38,748 nucleotides of DNA from an uncultured Bacteroidales bacterium (GTDB lineage: Bacteria > Bacteroidota > Bacteroidia > Bacteroidales > UBA932): contig CANBDZ010000009.1 of the NCBI GenBank assembly GCA_947367375.1, positions 1 to 38,748 of the forward strand. The letters are read 5' to 3'. This document shows positions 22,623-31,055 of this stretch, in pieces (the first letter of the stretch is position 1; each line of letters starts with the position of its first letter). Below the pieces are notes generated by a model, which was not told the DNA's origin, ran no database searches, and saw only the letters and a list, made by a program, of their open reading frames with translations. A program made the position numbers and the translations under genes.

Positions 22623-24706
22623 TTCGCGTAGAAGCGTCTTGAGGCTTCTCTCTGACGAGCCTGTGAGAAGTTTGAAACTCGCTTCATGTAACCGATTACA
22701 CGGGTAAGGTAGTCAACGTTTTCGCTTCCACAGTGAGGGCACTTCTTCATATAACGCTTGTCGATGTGGCCACACTCGTTGCAGATAGTATTAGGAATAT
22801 TGAATGTCAAGTAGTTACATCCCTCAATTGCAGCCACATGAAGAAGGTGGCGGTACTGCTCCTTAGTAAGGTGCTCCTCAAGGTTCATATGAAGAGCTGA
22901 ACCTCCTGTAAGGTGATCGATGTAACGGCGTCCGTGGAGGCGGATCTTGTCGATGATGTTCAAAGACTCATCCTCAACGACATAGAAATAAGAGTTATAG
23001 CACTCACGAGGCACCACATAACCATCCTCTCGGTCCCACTTTGCATGCTTTACACCCACGTTCTCTGCAGGAATCATCTCGCAGTTGAACATAAGGTCTT
23101 TTGTGCGGTACTTCTTGTTGTAAGTCTCCACAAGACCGAGGATCTCCTGAACGAACTTCTCGTACTCAGGGTTGTCGTTGATGGTGATTCCGAGGAACTC
23201 GGCAGCCTCGACAAGACCGTTCACACCGATTGTGAGGTACTGACGTGAAAGGTTAATGTATCCTGAATCGAAGAGAGGGAGCATACCCTTCTTCTGAAGA
23301 TCCTTGAGGTTCTCGTTGTAGCAAGTCTGAACCTTGTGTACAAGATCAATAACCTCCTCAAGATAAGTAAGATAGTGGATGCTGTTCTTTACTGCGTACT
23401 GGATACAACGGTTGAGGTTGATAGTCAACACGCTCTTTGAACCTGTTGACACACCACCAGCTCCAAGAGTGTAGCTGAATCCGTTGTCCTGGATCTCGTT
23501 TCTGAGACGGCAGCAGCTTGAGAGCGAGTCGGCGTTGTCGCTGATGTATGTGAAGAACGAGTGTCCCTCAGCGTACATCTCTGCAGTAAGGTCTCCGTAC
23601 TCTGCATCGCGTGGCTCGCCGTCCTTTGTAAGGAGAGCCATTGTCTCTACAGGGAAAGTGAGAGGGGTCTTGAGACGCTCTGCATTGAACCATTTCATGA
23701 ATGTCTTCTGGAGCCATGAGAGTGATTCCCAGCAAGGCTTTGATCCGTCAGGGAAGCGGAACTCTCCGAAGAGGCTCTCGAAGTAGTACTTGTCATAGTA
23801 TGAGATGTTCCAGAACACCGCCTGGAAGTTACGTGCTCCTGTAGGCTGGTTGATCGAGTAAACGATCTGCTCGAAGCAGTCTGTGATCACCTTCTTGATA
23901 GTACGCTTCTTTGTAGAAAGGTCAGCCTGGTCTCCGCTTCTGAGGTAGTAGTCCTCACCATACTCCTTACGGATGAAGTAGTCCATATACATAAGGAACT
24001 CCGGAGTTGCACAAGCACCTGAAAGCATAGAAGAAACGATGAACACCATGTTCACGAAACCACCGCAGTAAGACTTGAGGTTAGTCGGACGTGTCGAGTT
24101 TCCACCGATACCCTTTGTACCTTCGAGAAGCCAAGGGTACATAGTGATGGAAGCACAGTAGTTCGCCATCGAAGTCTCATCGTTCTTGTAGATGAAGTGG
24201 TTCTTGAGCAGATGGATATATTTGTCGGAAAGTTCGCGTCCGTACACATCTCTGATACGGTCAGTAAGAAGACGACGGTTCAGGCGGATGAAGTTCTGCT
24301 TTGGAAGCTCACCGATCAATGTAGCGATGTTCTTCTTCTCGACATTTGCATTTGCGTCGTACTTAGAACCTGTCGCTGCATTTGATGCATCGCAATAAGA
24401 AGTGAGGAAGTCAAGTTTGTCCTTGACCTCACGATCCTCCATATGTTTCTGACGATAAAGGATATAGCTCTTTGCTACGGCATAATAATGCTCAGCCATG
24501 AGGGCAACCTCAACCTGGTTCTGAATGTCTTCTACACTCATTCCATCCTTTACACGTACTCTGCTGAGGATACCAATAAGGTCATCCTCTGATGCATAAC
24601 TTCCCTCAGCAAGAAAAGCCTTGCTGATCGCATTCTTGATCTTGTCTACCGAAAACGTTTCACGCTTTCCGTCTCTTTTTACTATGCTTAATTCTGAACT
24701 TCCCAT
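22616..24706 (-). CDS. nrdD: anaerobic ribonucleoside-triphosphate reductase
   Basis: From the ATG at 24706 this is a 696-residue class III ribonucleotide reductase that makes deoxynucleotides without oxygen. An N-terminal ATP-cone (about 5-95, beginning IVKRDGKRETFSVDKI) gives allosteric control. The C-terminal zinc site CNECG...CPHCG and the radical site RVIGYM (Gly672) are intact. I prefer 24706 to the ATG at 24757, because the extra 17 residues are AT-rich coding noise and the ATP-cone begins right after MGSSELS. A possible -7 box TAAATTTG (24749-24742) supports the shorter form. It is in operon with nrdG and shows the organism can grow anaerobically. Confidence 0.95.
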   Translation of the reverse strand: MGSSELSIVKRDGKRETFSVDKIKNAISKAFLAEGSYASEDDLIGILSRVRVKDGMSVEDIQNQVEVALMAEHYYAVAKSYILYRQKHMEDREVKDKLDFLTSYCDASNAATGSKYDANANVEKKNIATLIGELPKQNFIRLNRRLLTDRIRDVYGRELSDKYIHLLKNHFIYKNDETSMANYCASITMYPWLLEGTKGIGGNSTRPTNLKSYCGGFVNMVFIVSSMLSGACATPEFLMYMDYFIRKEYGEDYYLRSGDQADLSTKKRTIKKVITDCFEQIVYSINQPTGARNFQAVFWNISYYDKYYFESLFGEFRFPDGSKPCWESLSWLQKTFMKWFNAERLKTPLTFPVETMALLTKDGEPRDAEYGDLTAEMYAEGHSFFTYISDNADSLSSCCRLRNEIQDNGFSYTLGAGGVSTGSKSVLTINLNRCIQYAVKNSIHYLTYLEEVIDLVHKVQTCYNENLKDLQKKGMLPLFDSGYINLSRQYLTIGVNGLVEAAEFLGITINDNPEYEKFVQEILGLVETYNKKYRTKDLMFNCEMIPAENVGVKHAKWDREDGYVVPRECYNSYFYVVEDESLNIIDKIRLHGRRYIDHLTGGSALHMNLEEHLTKEQYRHLLHVAAIEGCNYLTFNIPNTICNECGHIDKRYMKKCPHCGSENVDYLTRVIGYMKRVSNFSQARQREASRRFYAKW

Positions 24707-24741
24707 ATATAGTTTTAGTTTTATTCTTTTGTTTAGAACCG

Positions 24742-24749
24742 CAAATTTA
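24742..24749 (-). promoter_or_regulatory. possible -7 box for nrdD-nrdG
   Basis: Reads TAAATTTG on the minus strand, 36 nt before the nrdD ATG at 24706. No good -33 box was found at the usual spacing. Confidence 0.4.
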
Positions 24750-24821
24750 TAAAACAAGAGTCATAGAAAAAGGGGCTCTCCGCGTTTTGACCCGAAAAGT
24801 TATCAACAGGATTATAAACAT

Positions 24822-24851
24822 CGGCCTTTAGCATAGACAGGAGGCCGTTTT
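24822..24851 (+). terminator. terminator-like hairpin in the nrdD/DUF4294 divergent spacer
   Basis: Stem cggcct (24822-24827) with aggccg (24842-24847) is followed by TTTT. No known gene on the plus strand ends here. It may end a short transcript, or insulate the divergent promoters. Confidence 0.45.
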
Positions 24852-24864
24852 GTGTGGTTCGGGT

Positions 24865-24895
24865 TTTGCAGGTATTCCGAGATTTGCTACATTTG
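24865..24895 (+). promoter_or_regulatory. promoter of the DUF4294 gene
   Basis: TTTG at 24865-24868 and TACATTTG at 24888-24895 are 19 nt apart, a full match to the Bacteroidota consensus. It places the start of transcription around 24900 and so decides for the ATG at 24904. Confidence 0.75.
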
Positions 24896-24903
24896 CATTC
24901 TAT

Positions 24904-25677
24904 ATGAGGGGAAAAACCGGGCATATCATCTGCTTGGCGGCGACACTGATGTTGCTGCTTTGCGGAGCGTTTCATAACGAGGCAGCTGCGCAAAGAAGAA
25001 AGTCGTCAGTCGTAAAGGCCATGGAGGCCGAAAAAGCCAAGGAGCAGGCTCTCTCCGAAGCAAGAAAGCGTGCGATGGAAGCCACAAAACCTCAGGGAGA
25101 ACTCTTGGAATTCATTGTAGAAGAGGGAGATACAATCTTTATCGACGAACTCGAAGCAGCCAAGATATGGCAGAAGTTCCCAAGACAGAAAGGTCGCGAA
25201 TGGAGAAAATATTACCGTCTGGTACACAACTTCAGCAAAGCCTATCCGTACGCCTTGGTAGCAAAAAAGCTGGTGATCGAGGCAGACAGCACCATAGCCG
25301 CAGACAAGCTGAAGGGAGCAAAGAGGGAGAAATATATCAGCCAGGTGCAGGAAGAGCTGTTCGAGGTCTTCGAAGGTCAGATGAGGAAGCTCACGGTAAG
25401 TCAGGGTGCCCTCATAATGAAGCTCATCGACCGCGAAGTCGGCAAGTCATCATACAATATAATCAAGGGATATAAGAGTGGCGTGACCGCCAACTTCTGG
25501 CAGGGTATAGCCAAGGTGTTCGGCTCCGACTTGAAGGCACCATATGACCCTGAAGGCGAAGACGAAATGACCGAGGAGCTCGTAAAATTATGGGAAGCCG
25601 GAGAATTCGAAGGACTCTATTACTCCCTGTTCTGGAAATGGCCTCCGACAGTAGACATTCCGTCGAAGTACCTGTAA
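24904..25677 (+). CDS. DUF4294 domain-containing exported protein
   Basis: From the ATG at 24904 this is a 257-residue protein with a signal peptide (MRGKTGHIICLAATLMLLLC through EAAAQ). A charged linker follows and then the DUF4294 domain, recognised by GDTIFIDEL, the RKYYRLVHNFSKAYPYA-like segment WRKYYRLVHNFSKAYPYA, and the late FWKWPP. The family is widespread in Bacteroidota and has no established function. A longer start at 24850 is excluded because it would lie upstream of the promoter. The last 58 nt overlap the convergent lpxH-like gene. It is a single-gene unit. Confidence 0.85.
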   Translation: MRGKTGHIICLAATLMLLLCGAFHNEAAAQRRKSSVVKAMEAEKAKEQALSEARKRAMEATKPQGELLEFIVEEGDTIFIDELEAAKIWQKFPRQKGREWRKYYRLVHNFSKAYPYALVAKKLVIEADSTIAADKLKGAKREKYISQVQEELFEVFEGQMRKLTVSQGALIMKLIDREVGKSSYNIIKGYKSGVTANFWQGIAKVFGSDLKAPYDPEGEDEMTEELVKLWEAGEFEGLYYSLFWKWPPTVDIPSKYL

Positions 25678-26363
25678 GGAGATCCGTCAATCCAATCTTT
25701 CAAAATATGGAATTCCGCACCGGAAGGCAGCTTCATGCTGACTTCTGTGTGATAGTGTCCAAATATGAAGTAATCCACATTTTCCTTTGCGACAAATTCT
25801 TCCGCGAACTTATAGAGAGGCTCGTCCGCTCCTTTGAATACATACTCTTCGTGACGGGCAAGACGGTTATTCTTTGACCAGCCGTTTCCCAGACGGAAAG
25901 CAAACCAAGGGTGCAGAGCACTGAAAAGCACTTGAAGCAGTCTGCAGTGGAACACGCCGCGGAGGAAACGATAACCTGGAGGGACTGGACCCAGACCGTC
26001 ACCGTGTCCGAGGCAGAAACGCTTGCCGTCTATTTCCACAAGCGCCGGCTGCACAAGACGCTTCATGCCAAGCTCTTCAAAGTAGCTGTATGTCCATACA
26101 TCGTGGTTGCCCTGAAAGAAATACACCTCGACACCCTTGTCCATAAGGTCCTGCAAGGCAGCAAAGACACGCACATATCCCTTAGGAACGACATCCCTGT
26201 ACTCGTACCAGAAATCCCATATATCACCGAGAAGGTACAAGGCACGGGCATCCTCCGATATAGATTTAAGAAAATCCACGAAACGACGCTCACGGCCTGC
26301 AGGATCAGCGACCTGAAGTCCGAGATGAACATCCGAAACGAAATATGTACGGTTTCTTTCCAT
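25620..26363 (-). CDS. lpxH: UDP-2,3-diacylglucosamine hydrolase-like metallophosphoesterase
   Basis: This 247-residue protein has all five metallophosphoesterase motifs: DVHLG (Asp11, His13), GDIWDFW (Asp47), GNHD (85-88), LGHGDG (His120) and FGHYH. The GDIWDFW block is that of LpxH, which cleaves UDP-diacylglucosamine to lipid X in lipid A synthesis at the inner face of the inner membrane. It follows uppP directly, in an operon of envelope genes, which supports the call. Other calcineurin-type pyrophosphatases share the motifs, so the substrate is an inference. Its end overlaps the convergent DUF4294 gene by 58 nt. Confidence 0.82.
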   Translation of the reverse strand: MERNRTYFVSDVHLGLQVADPAGRERRFVDFLKSISEDARALYLLGDIWDFWYEYRDVVPKGYVRVFAALQDLMDKGVEVYFFQGNHDVWTYSYFEELGMKRLVQPALVEIDGKRFCLGHGDGLGPVPPGYRFLRGVFHCRLLQVLFSALHPWFAFRLGNGWSKNNRLARHEEYVFKGADEPLYKFAEEFVAKENVDYFIFGHYHTEVSMKLPSGAEFHILKDWIDGSPYRYFDGMSTVGGHFQNRE

Positions 26364-27173
26364 TTATGCAAAAATGAAGATTGCGGCAGCCGCAATGAGA
26401 CAATACAGAGCGAACCAGCTGAGCTTGGCCTTCCTTACAAGAGCGATCATCACCTTGCAGGCAAAAAGACCTGATACAAAGGCAGATACAAATCCCAACA
26501 CAAGAGCTGTCCCACCTACTGATGAAGCTGCAAAGTCACCTCCTACAACCTCAAGGAAGGTCTCTCCGAGAATAGGGACAAGCACCATCAGGAATGAGAA
26601 CTGGGCCATGACATCCCTCTTCACACCACAGATCAAACCTGTAGATATGGTGGTGCCGGAACGAGAAAGACCAGGTATGACAGCAAAAGCCTGTCCGAGA
26701 CCGACAGCAAAAGCCTGCCAGTACGAAATGCCGTTGCGATACTCCTTTTCAGGGAATATAGATTTCATTCCCGGACGCGATGCACGGTCTGAGAAGAACA
26801 GAAGCAGAGCTGTCATCACGAGAGCAATGCCCACCACATGGATGGAACCGAACATAGCCTCGACACTGTCTTTGAAGAACACGCCTACTATAAGGACAGG
26901 GATCATCGACACAGCGATTTTCAAGACATAGTCCATCTGATCGTTATTCGTGAACTTGAAAAAGCCTTTCAGAAGGTCCCAGATCTGCTTTCTGAAGACT
27001 ACGATGGTACTGAGAACGGTAGCTGCATGGACCATTGTAGTGAAAAGAAGATCGTCTGTGGTCTCTACACCAAGAAGCACCTTGCCTATTTCAAGGTGCC
27101 CGCTGCTGCTCACCGGCAGAAACTCCGTCAGACCCTGTATAAGTCCGAGGATTATGGCTTCAAACCACTCCAT
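26364..27173 (-). CDS. uppP: undecaprenyl-diphosphatase (BacA/UppP family)
   Basis: This 269-residue inner-membrane protein with about eight helices recycles the lipid carrier of cell-wall synthesis by removing a phosphate from undecaprenyl diphosphate. Both conserved active-site blocks are present: LGLIQGLTEFLPVSSSGHL near the N-terminus and PGLSRSGTTIS near residue 165. The length is normal. Its stop abuts the lpxH-like ATG, and its start overlaps the DUF3098 stop by one base. Confidence 0.95.
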   Translation of the reverse strand: MEWFEAIILGLIQGLTEFLPVSSSGHLEIGKVLLGVETTDDLLFTTMVHAATVLSTIVVFRKQIWDLLKGFFKFTNNDQMDYVLKIAVSMIPVLIVGVFFKDSVEAMFGSIHVVGIALVMTALLLFFSDRASRPGMKSIFPEKEYRNGISYWQAFAVGLGQAFAVIPGLSRSGTTISTGLICGVKRDVMAQFSFLMVLVPILGETFLEVVGGDFAASSVGGTALVLGFVSAFVSGLFACKVMIALVRKAKLSWFALYCLIAAAAIFIFA

Positions 27174-27424
27174 TATTCTTTCTCGGCACGGCCTTTACCG
27201 AAAAGACCCATTATAGCAACAACTTCTATCACTATACCGAGAATTATGACGATCGGAGCTGCCACCATACGGCGGAAGTCGAACATATCATAATTGAAGA
27301 TTTCAGGATCAGTGCTGCCGCCACCTGTCATAAGGGCGTAGCCTGAAACCATTACCAGAAGTCCGATGAGAAGCAATCTGAGTCCCTTCGGAGTGATTGC
27401 CATTTTTGTATTGTTATTTTCCAT
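27173..27424 (-). CDS. DUF3098 small membrane protein
   Basis: This 83-residue protein has two hydrophobic helices (about 15-33 and 53-75) separated by a polar loop containing GGGSTDPEIFNYDMFDFRR. The pattern and size match the DUF3098 family, which in Bacteroidota is regularly found between ftsX and uppP. Function is unknown; association with division or wall synthesis is suggested only by this conserved neighbourhood. Confidence 0.85.
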   Translation of the reverse strand: MENNNTKMAITPKGLRLLLIGLLVMVSGYALMTGGGSTDPEIFNYDMFDFRRMVAAPIVIILGIVIEVVAIMGLFGKGRAEKE

Positions 27425-27428
27425 ATTC

Positions 27429-28307
27429 CTAGTAGTATAATTCGTCTTTCTTAAGAGATATCAGTTTGTTCACGACAAAGAATGTGCTTATCAGACAGAT
27501 CGTCAGACCGGCCGCAACAACTATGCCCAGCACAATCAGCAGAAGGTCCAGACGGAAAATCTCGAACAGCTGTTCAAATTCGCTCCTCATCACGAACATC
27601 AATCCCAGAAGTACAATGATGGCAATAAAGGAAGCGAAGAGTCCCTGGAACGCAGACTGGACAAGGAAAGGGCCTCGTATGAAAGAACGAGTTGCTCCCA
27701 CCAGCTTCATTGTGTGAATTGTGAACCTGCGTGCAAAGACACTCAGGCGTACTGTGTTGTTGATCAGCACAAATGATATGAAAAGCAGAAGTGCGATGAA
27801 TACACCAAGAATGAGTGATATTCTGCTGAGGTTTGCATTCAACGCATCCACAAGTGATTTCTGATAGATGACTTCCTCGACAAGAGAACTCTTTGATATT
27901 TCCGTTCTTACAACCTCCAGGCTGTCTGCGGAAACATAGCCGGCCTCAAGAGTGACATCAATGGATACCGGTATCGGAGATGTCTCGAACACATCGAGAA
28001 AATCTTCTCCAAGCTGCTGGGCGAGCTCTCTTTGTCCCTGTTCCTTTGAGATGAAGACCGTGTTCTTTATGTATCTTTCTCCATCGAGAGTCTCCTTGAA
28101 TTTCAGCGCTTCCTCGTCACTCACACTCTGCTTCATCATCACGGAAACCTGCATATTTTCCTTAAAATAATCGGAAACACCTTTGGCATTCACCATCAGC
28201 AGACTGGCAATTCCGACCAGAAGAAGCACCAGACTTATGCTTATCACCGACGAAAGGTAGGCGTTCATAAGTCTTCTGCGCATTATTTTGTTATCTGTCT
28301 TACCCAT
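27429..28307 (-). CDS. ftsX: cell division protein FtsX-like permease
   Basis: From the ATG at 28307 this is a 292-residue protein. A first membrane helix (about 18-40) is followed by an extracytoplasmic domain (about 45-165, beginning FKENMQVSVMMKQ) and three further helices, the FtsX layout. FtsX with FtsE links cytosolic ATPase activity to periplasmic murein hydrolase activators of the EnvC type; an EnvC-like protein is encoded at 2172-3359 in this window. The longer start at 28331 lies inside the -7 box (28336-28329) and is unlikely. ftsE is not adjacent, which is normal in this phylum. It is the first gene of ftsX-DUF3098-uppP-lpxH. Confidence 0.9.
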   Translation of the reverse strand: MGKTDNKIMRRRLMNAYLSSVISISLVLLLVGIASLLMVNAKGVSDYFKENMQVSVMMKQSVSDEEALKFKETLDGERYIKNTVFISKEQGQRELAQQLGEDFLDVFETSPIPVSIDVTLEAGYVSADSLEVVRTEISKSSLVEEVIYQKSLVDALNANLSRISLILGVFIALLLFISFVLINNTVRLSVFARRFTIHTMKLVGATRSFIRGPFLVQSAFQGLFASFIAIIVLLGLMFVMRSEFEQLFEIFRLDLLLIVLGIVVAAGLTICLISTFFVVNKLISLKKDELYY

Positions 28308-28328
28308 ACGAATAGTCCTATCAGGGCC

Positions 28329-28336
28329 CAAAGATA
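28329..28336 (-). promoter_or_regulatory. -7 promoter box for the ftsX operon
   Basis: Reads TATCTTTG on the minus strand. Transcription would start about 15 nt before the ATG at 28307. Confidence 0.55.
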
Positions 28337-28357
28337 GTGAAATTCAAAAAAAATTCT

Positions 28358-28365
28358 TATCTTTG
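28358..28365 (+). promoter_or_regulatory. -7 promoter box for the GT5-like / DUF4270 genes
   Basis: TATCTTTG, 28 nt before the ATG at 28394, is divergent from the ftsX box 21 nt away. The -33 region is not clear. Confidence 0.55.
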
Positions 28366-28393
28366 TAGTTGATTTTGTCTAAAAATAAACGGT

Positions 28394-29212
28394 ATGAGTA
28401 ATACGTCTAAAAGAGTTCTGTTCGTCAATTCGGAGATATTTCCATATCTCCCGGAATCTGATATCGCCAACATCGGAAGATATCTTCCTCAAGGCATTCA
28501 GGAAAGAAAGAAGGAAATAAGATCTTTTATGCCAAGATACGGCTGCATCAACGAAAGGAAGAACCAGCTTCACGAAGTGATCCGCCTCTCAGGCATGAAT
28601 ATAATCATCAACGACGTAGACAGACCTCTCGTTATCAAGGTTGCATCCATCTCATCAGCAAGAATGCAGGTGTACTTCATCGACAACGAGGACTATTTCC
28701 ACCGCAAGAGCATCTATCATGATGCTGACGGCAACTTCTTCGAGGACAACGGAGAAAGAGCTATCTTCTTTGCAAGAGGCGTTCTGGAGACAGTAAAGAA
28801 GCTCCGTTGGGCTCCGGACATCATCCACTGCCAGGGATGGATCTCTCACGTACTTCCACTCTATCTCAAGAAGGCATACATCGATGACCCTATCTTCTCA
28901 CAGAGCAAGGTCATCCTCTCACTTTATGACGACACCCCTACCGTGGACCTCTCACCTGACTTCAAGGAGAGGATCCTGTTCAGCGGAATCTCTGAGAAAG
29001 ATGTGGAGATCATTTCAGAGCCTACTGGCATAAATCTTGCGAAGCTCGCGGCGAGCTATTCAGACGGAATCATTCTCGGCGCCGGCAACGTCCACGAAGA
29101 CATTGTCAATTTCTGCAAAGAGTCCGGACTCCCTGTACTGCCTTACAATGCAGCCGCTATGGAAGATGGCTCATACATTGAAGATTATAACAACTTTTAC
29201 GATCAGTTCTAA
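28394..29212 (+). CDS. GT5-domain protein, glycogen/starch-synthase-like, half length
   Basis: This 272-residue protein corresponds to the N-terminal (GT5) half of glycogen synthase, with RVLFVNSEIFPYLPE, FMPRYGCINERKNQLHEVIRL and the PDIIHCQGW segment. The C-terminal GT1 half is missing (full enzymes have about 480 residues or more). The KxGGL motif that binds ADP-glucose in GlgA is replaced: the place reads PESDIANIG (residues 20-28). It is therefore unlikely to be a normal glycogen synthase. Short proteins of this type next to a DUF4270 lipoprotein gene are a conserved pair in Bacteroidota. DUF4270 begins 25 nt downstream. True activity is unknown; it may be a binding or regulatory relative. 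Confidence 0.8.
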   Translation: MSNTSKRVLFVNSEIFPYLPESDIANIGRYLPQGIQERKKEIRSFMPRYGCINERKNQLHEVIRLSGMNIIINDVDRPLVIKVASISSARMQVYFIDNEDYFHRKSIYHDADGNFFEDNGERAIFFARGVLETVKKLRWAPDIIHCQGWISHVLPLYLKKAYIDDPIFSQSKVILSLYDDTPTVDLSPDFKERILFSGISEKDVEIISEPTGINLAKLAASYSDGIILGAGNVHEDIVNFCKESGLPVLPYNAAAMEDGSYIEDYNNFYDQF

Positions 29213-29237
29213 AACACGGTCGAGTAACTTTAGGAAT

Positions 29238-30950
29238 ATGAATTTTAAATCATTGGCCAGAGCCAGCCGCCTTGCGGCAATCGGTGCGATACTGTTAGGC
29301 TCGGCATCTTGTGTGAAAATAAACGAACAGCTTGGTGAAAACCTCATCCCTACAGATCAGAAGTGGGAGGTTTATGAAATTGCACCTATGGAGCTTACAG
29401 ACATCAGAATGCAGATGTCAGACAGCCTCTCCGGCTACAGTACCAGCAGATTCGTTTTCGGATCAGTCAGAGACAATAACTTCGGAACCAGCATAAAGAG
29501 TGCAAGCTTCACGCTTGTACCACTCTATGACACCCTTGACTTCGGTAAGGAAACAAAGATCAGACAGTTCCATTTCAGCGCAGTACGCGACACCCTCTCT
29601 GTAATGAAAAAAGGACAGTTGAGGATGCTCCAGAACGTATATGTATCCGAGCTGAGGAAACCTCTTGACTCCACTGTACTCTACACCGGATCATTCATGA
29701 ATCCGGAGAAGCGTGCGGAGTACCTCGACCCAGACAACATCATTACAACAGGTATCCCTGTGTACGACGGAGGTGATTCACTTTCATTCGACTTCAGCAG
29801 AGAATTCACTGAAAGATTCATCGAAAGACTCAAGACAGCTGATCTTGACAGCATGGATCTCTTCATACATGATCTTCCCGGAATCTACATCACAACTGAT
29901 GCACCTGTCGGAGAGGGCGGACGTATCAATCTTTTCAACTTAGACATCGTTGACTCTCAGGACTATCTCGCCGGAAACTATGCGGAATTGAAGATAACAG
30001 CCAAGTACGATCATTCAGAGGAGCCGATCGACACATCTTTCGCTTTCTTCTTCGGACCTGCCGAATTCCTTGAAGATGATGCAACAGGCTACCCTACACA
30101 GTTTGCATTCAACGCAAGCGAACACGAAACTTACGACATTTACAAGGAAGGGGTTAAAGCTACTGATAAAATATATATCGAAGGCGGCAGCGGCGTGAAG
30201 CCGGTAATCAAGGCTAAGGAGATCAAGCAGCTCGTTGAAGATCAGCTTGTCGCAAACGGAATTGCAGACAAGAGCGAAGTTGTAATCAACAAGGCTTCAC
30301 TCATACTTCCATATGACGTTGAAGGCAACTATGACCTTCTTGACAATTACCCTATGATTCTCAGCCCTACAGTGCGTCTGAGAAGTTCGGAAGGTGGTTA
30401 TGTGTCATATGCAGGCCTCACTGATTCCAGCATATCTACAGAGAACCAGGGAGACATCAACAGATCTCTCAGCCTCTATTCGCCTGACATCAGCTATCAT
30501 GTACAGGAGATCCTCAGTCTGGACGAAAGTGCAGAGGATTACGAGGAACAGCTCGAAGCTCATGACATCTGGTTCCTTATAATGTACGAGGAGGTTGTGA
30601 AGCAGGAAAGCAACAGTTCATACAACGACCTTTACAACAGCCTTCTTTACAGCTCGTACTACAACAACCTTTATGGCTACAATGGTTATGGCGGATACGG
30701 TGGATACGGCGGCTATTATGGTGGATATGGCGGATACGGCTATGACAGCTACGGCTACGGCAGCAACTATTACAACTACTATATGATGGCTATGTACGCA
30801 AGTGCCATGAGTTCCTCATCAAGCTCATCATCTTCAGTAGATCTCGATAAAGACAGGTACTACTGCGGTGTACTCAACGGCCCTGAAGCGGCAGGTGCAA
30901 AGCCACAGTTGAAGATAACATTCTCAGTTCCTAAGACTGCAGAGAAGTAA
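29238..30950 (+). CDS. DUF4270 domain-containing lipoprotein
   Basis: From the ATG at 29238 this is a 570-residue exported protein with a lipobox (LGSASC, Cys25), followed by a long domain matching DUF4270 (SCVKINEQLGENLIP, later strands, and the final YYCGVLNGPEAAGAKPQLKITFSVP). Near the C-terminus is a Gly/Tyr-rich stretch (about residues 473-515, repeated YGGYGG units) and a run of nine serines (about 525-533). An in-frame extension to 29037 overlaps the GT5 gene in another frame and is not coding. The family is specific to Bacteroidota; no activity is established. The pairing with the GT5-like gene suggests a shared role in an extracellular glycan or surface structure, as inference. Confidence 0.85.
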   Translation: MNFKSLARASRLAAIGAILLGSASCVKINEQLGENLIPTDQKWEVYEIAPMELTDIRMQMSDSLSGYSTSRFVFGSVRDNNFGTSIKSASFTLVPLYDTLDFGKETKIRQFHFSAVRDTLSVMKKGQLRMLQNVYVSELRKPLDSTVLYTGSFMNPEKRAEYLDPDNIITTGIPVYDGGDSLSFDFSREFTERFIERLKTADLDSMDLFIHDLPGIYITTDAPVGEGGRINLFNLDIVDSQDYLAGNYAELKITAKYDHSEEPIDTSFAFFFGPAEFLEDDATGYPTQFAFNASEHETYDIYKEGVKATDKIYIEGGSGVKPVIKAKEIKQLVEDQLVANGIADKSEVVINKASLILPYDVEGNYDLLDNYPMILSPTVRLRSSEGGYVSYAGLTDSSISTENQGDINRSLSLYSPDISYHVQEILSLDESAEDYEEQLEAHDIWFLIMYEEVVKQESNSSYNDLYNSLLYSSYYNNLYGYNGYGGYGGYGGYYGGYGGYGYDSYGYGSNYYNYYMMAMYASAMSSSSSSSSSVDLDKDRYYCGVLNGPEAAGAKPQLKITFSVPKTAEK

Positions 30951-30956
30951 GACAAA

Positions 30957-31008
30957 AAATCAAAGGGTGACTAAAAAGTATGATGGCTGATTAGTCACTT
31001 TTTGATTT
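30957..31008. terminator. strong hairpin after DUF4270, probable terminator
   Basis: A 17-bp stem pairs aaatcaaagggtgacta (30957-30973) with tagtcactttttgattt (30992-31008), with two G-U pairs in the RNA and an 18-nt loop. The T-rich part is within the 3' arm. It separates the DUF4270 gene from the histidine kinase gene. Confidence 0.65.
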
Positions 31009-31055
31009 GTGGTCTCACTGCCATTCAGTTGACTTGACCAGCTCAATAAAAACTT

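Noticed and set aside
29037..29237. N-terminal extension of the DUF4270 protein
   Set aside because: It overlaps the GT5 gene in another frame and is Ser/Thr-rich noise; the lipoprotein signal starts at the ATG at 29238.
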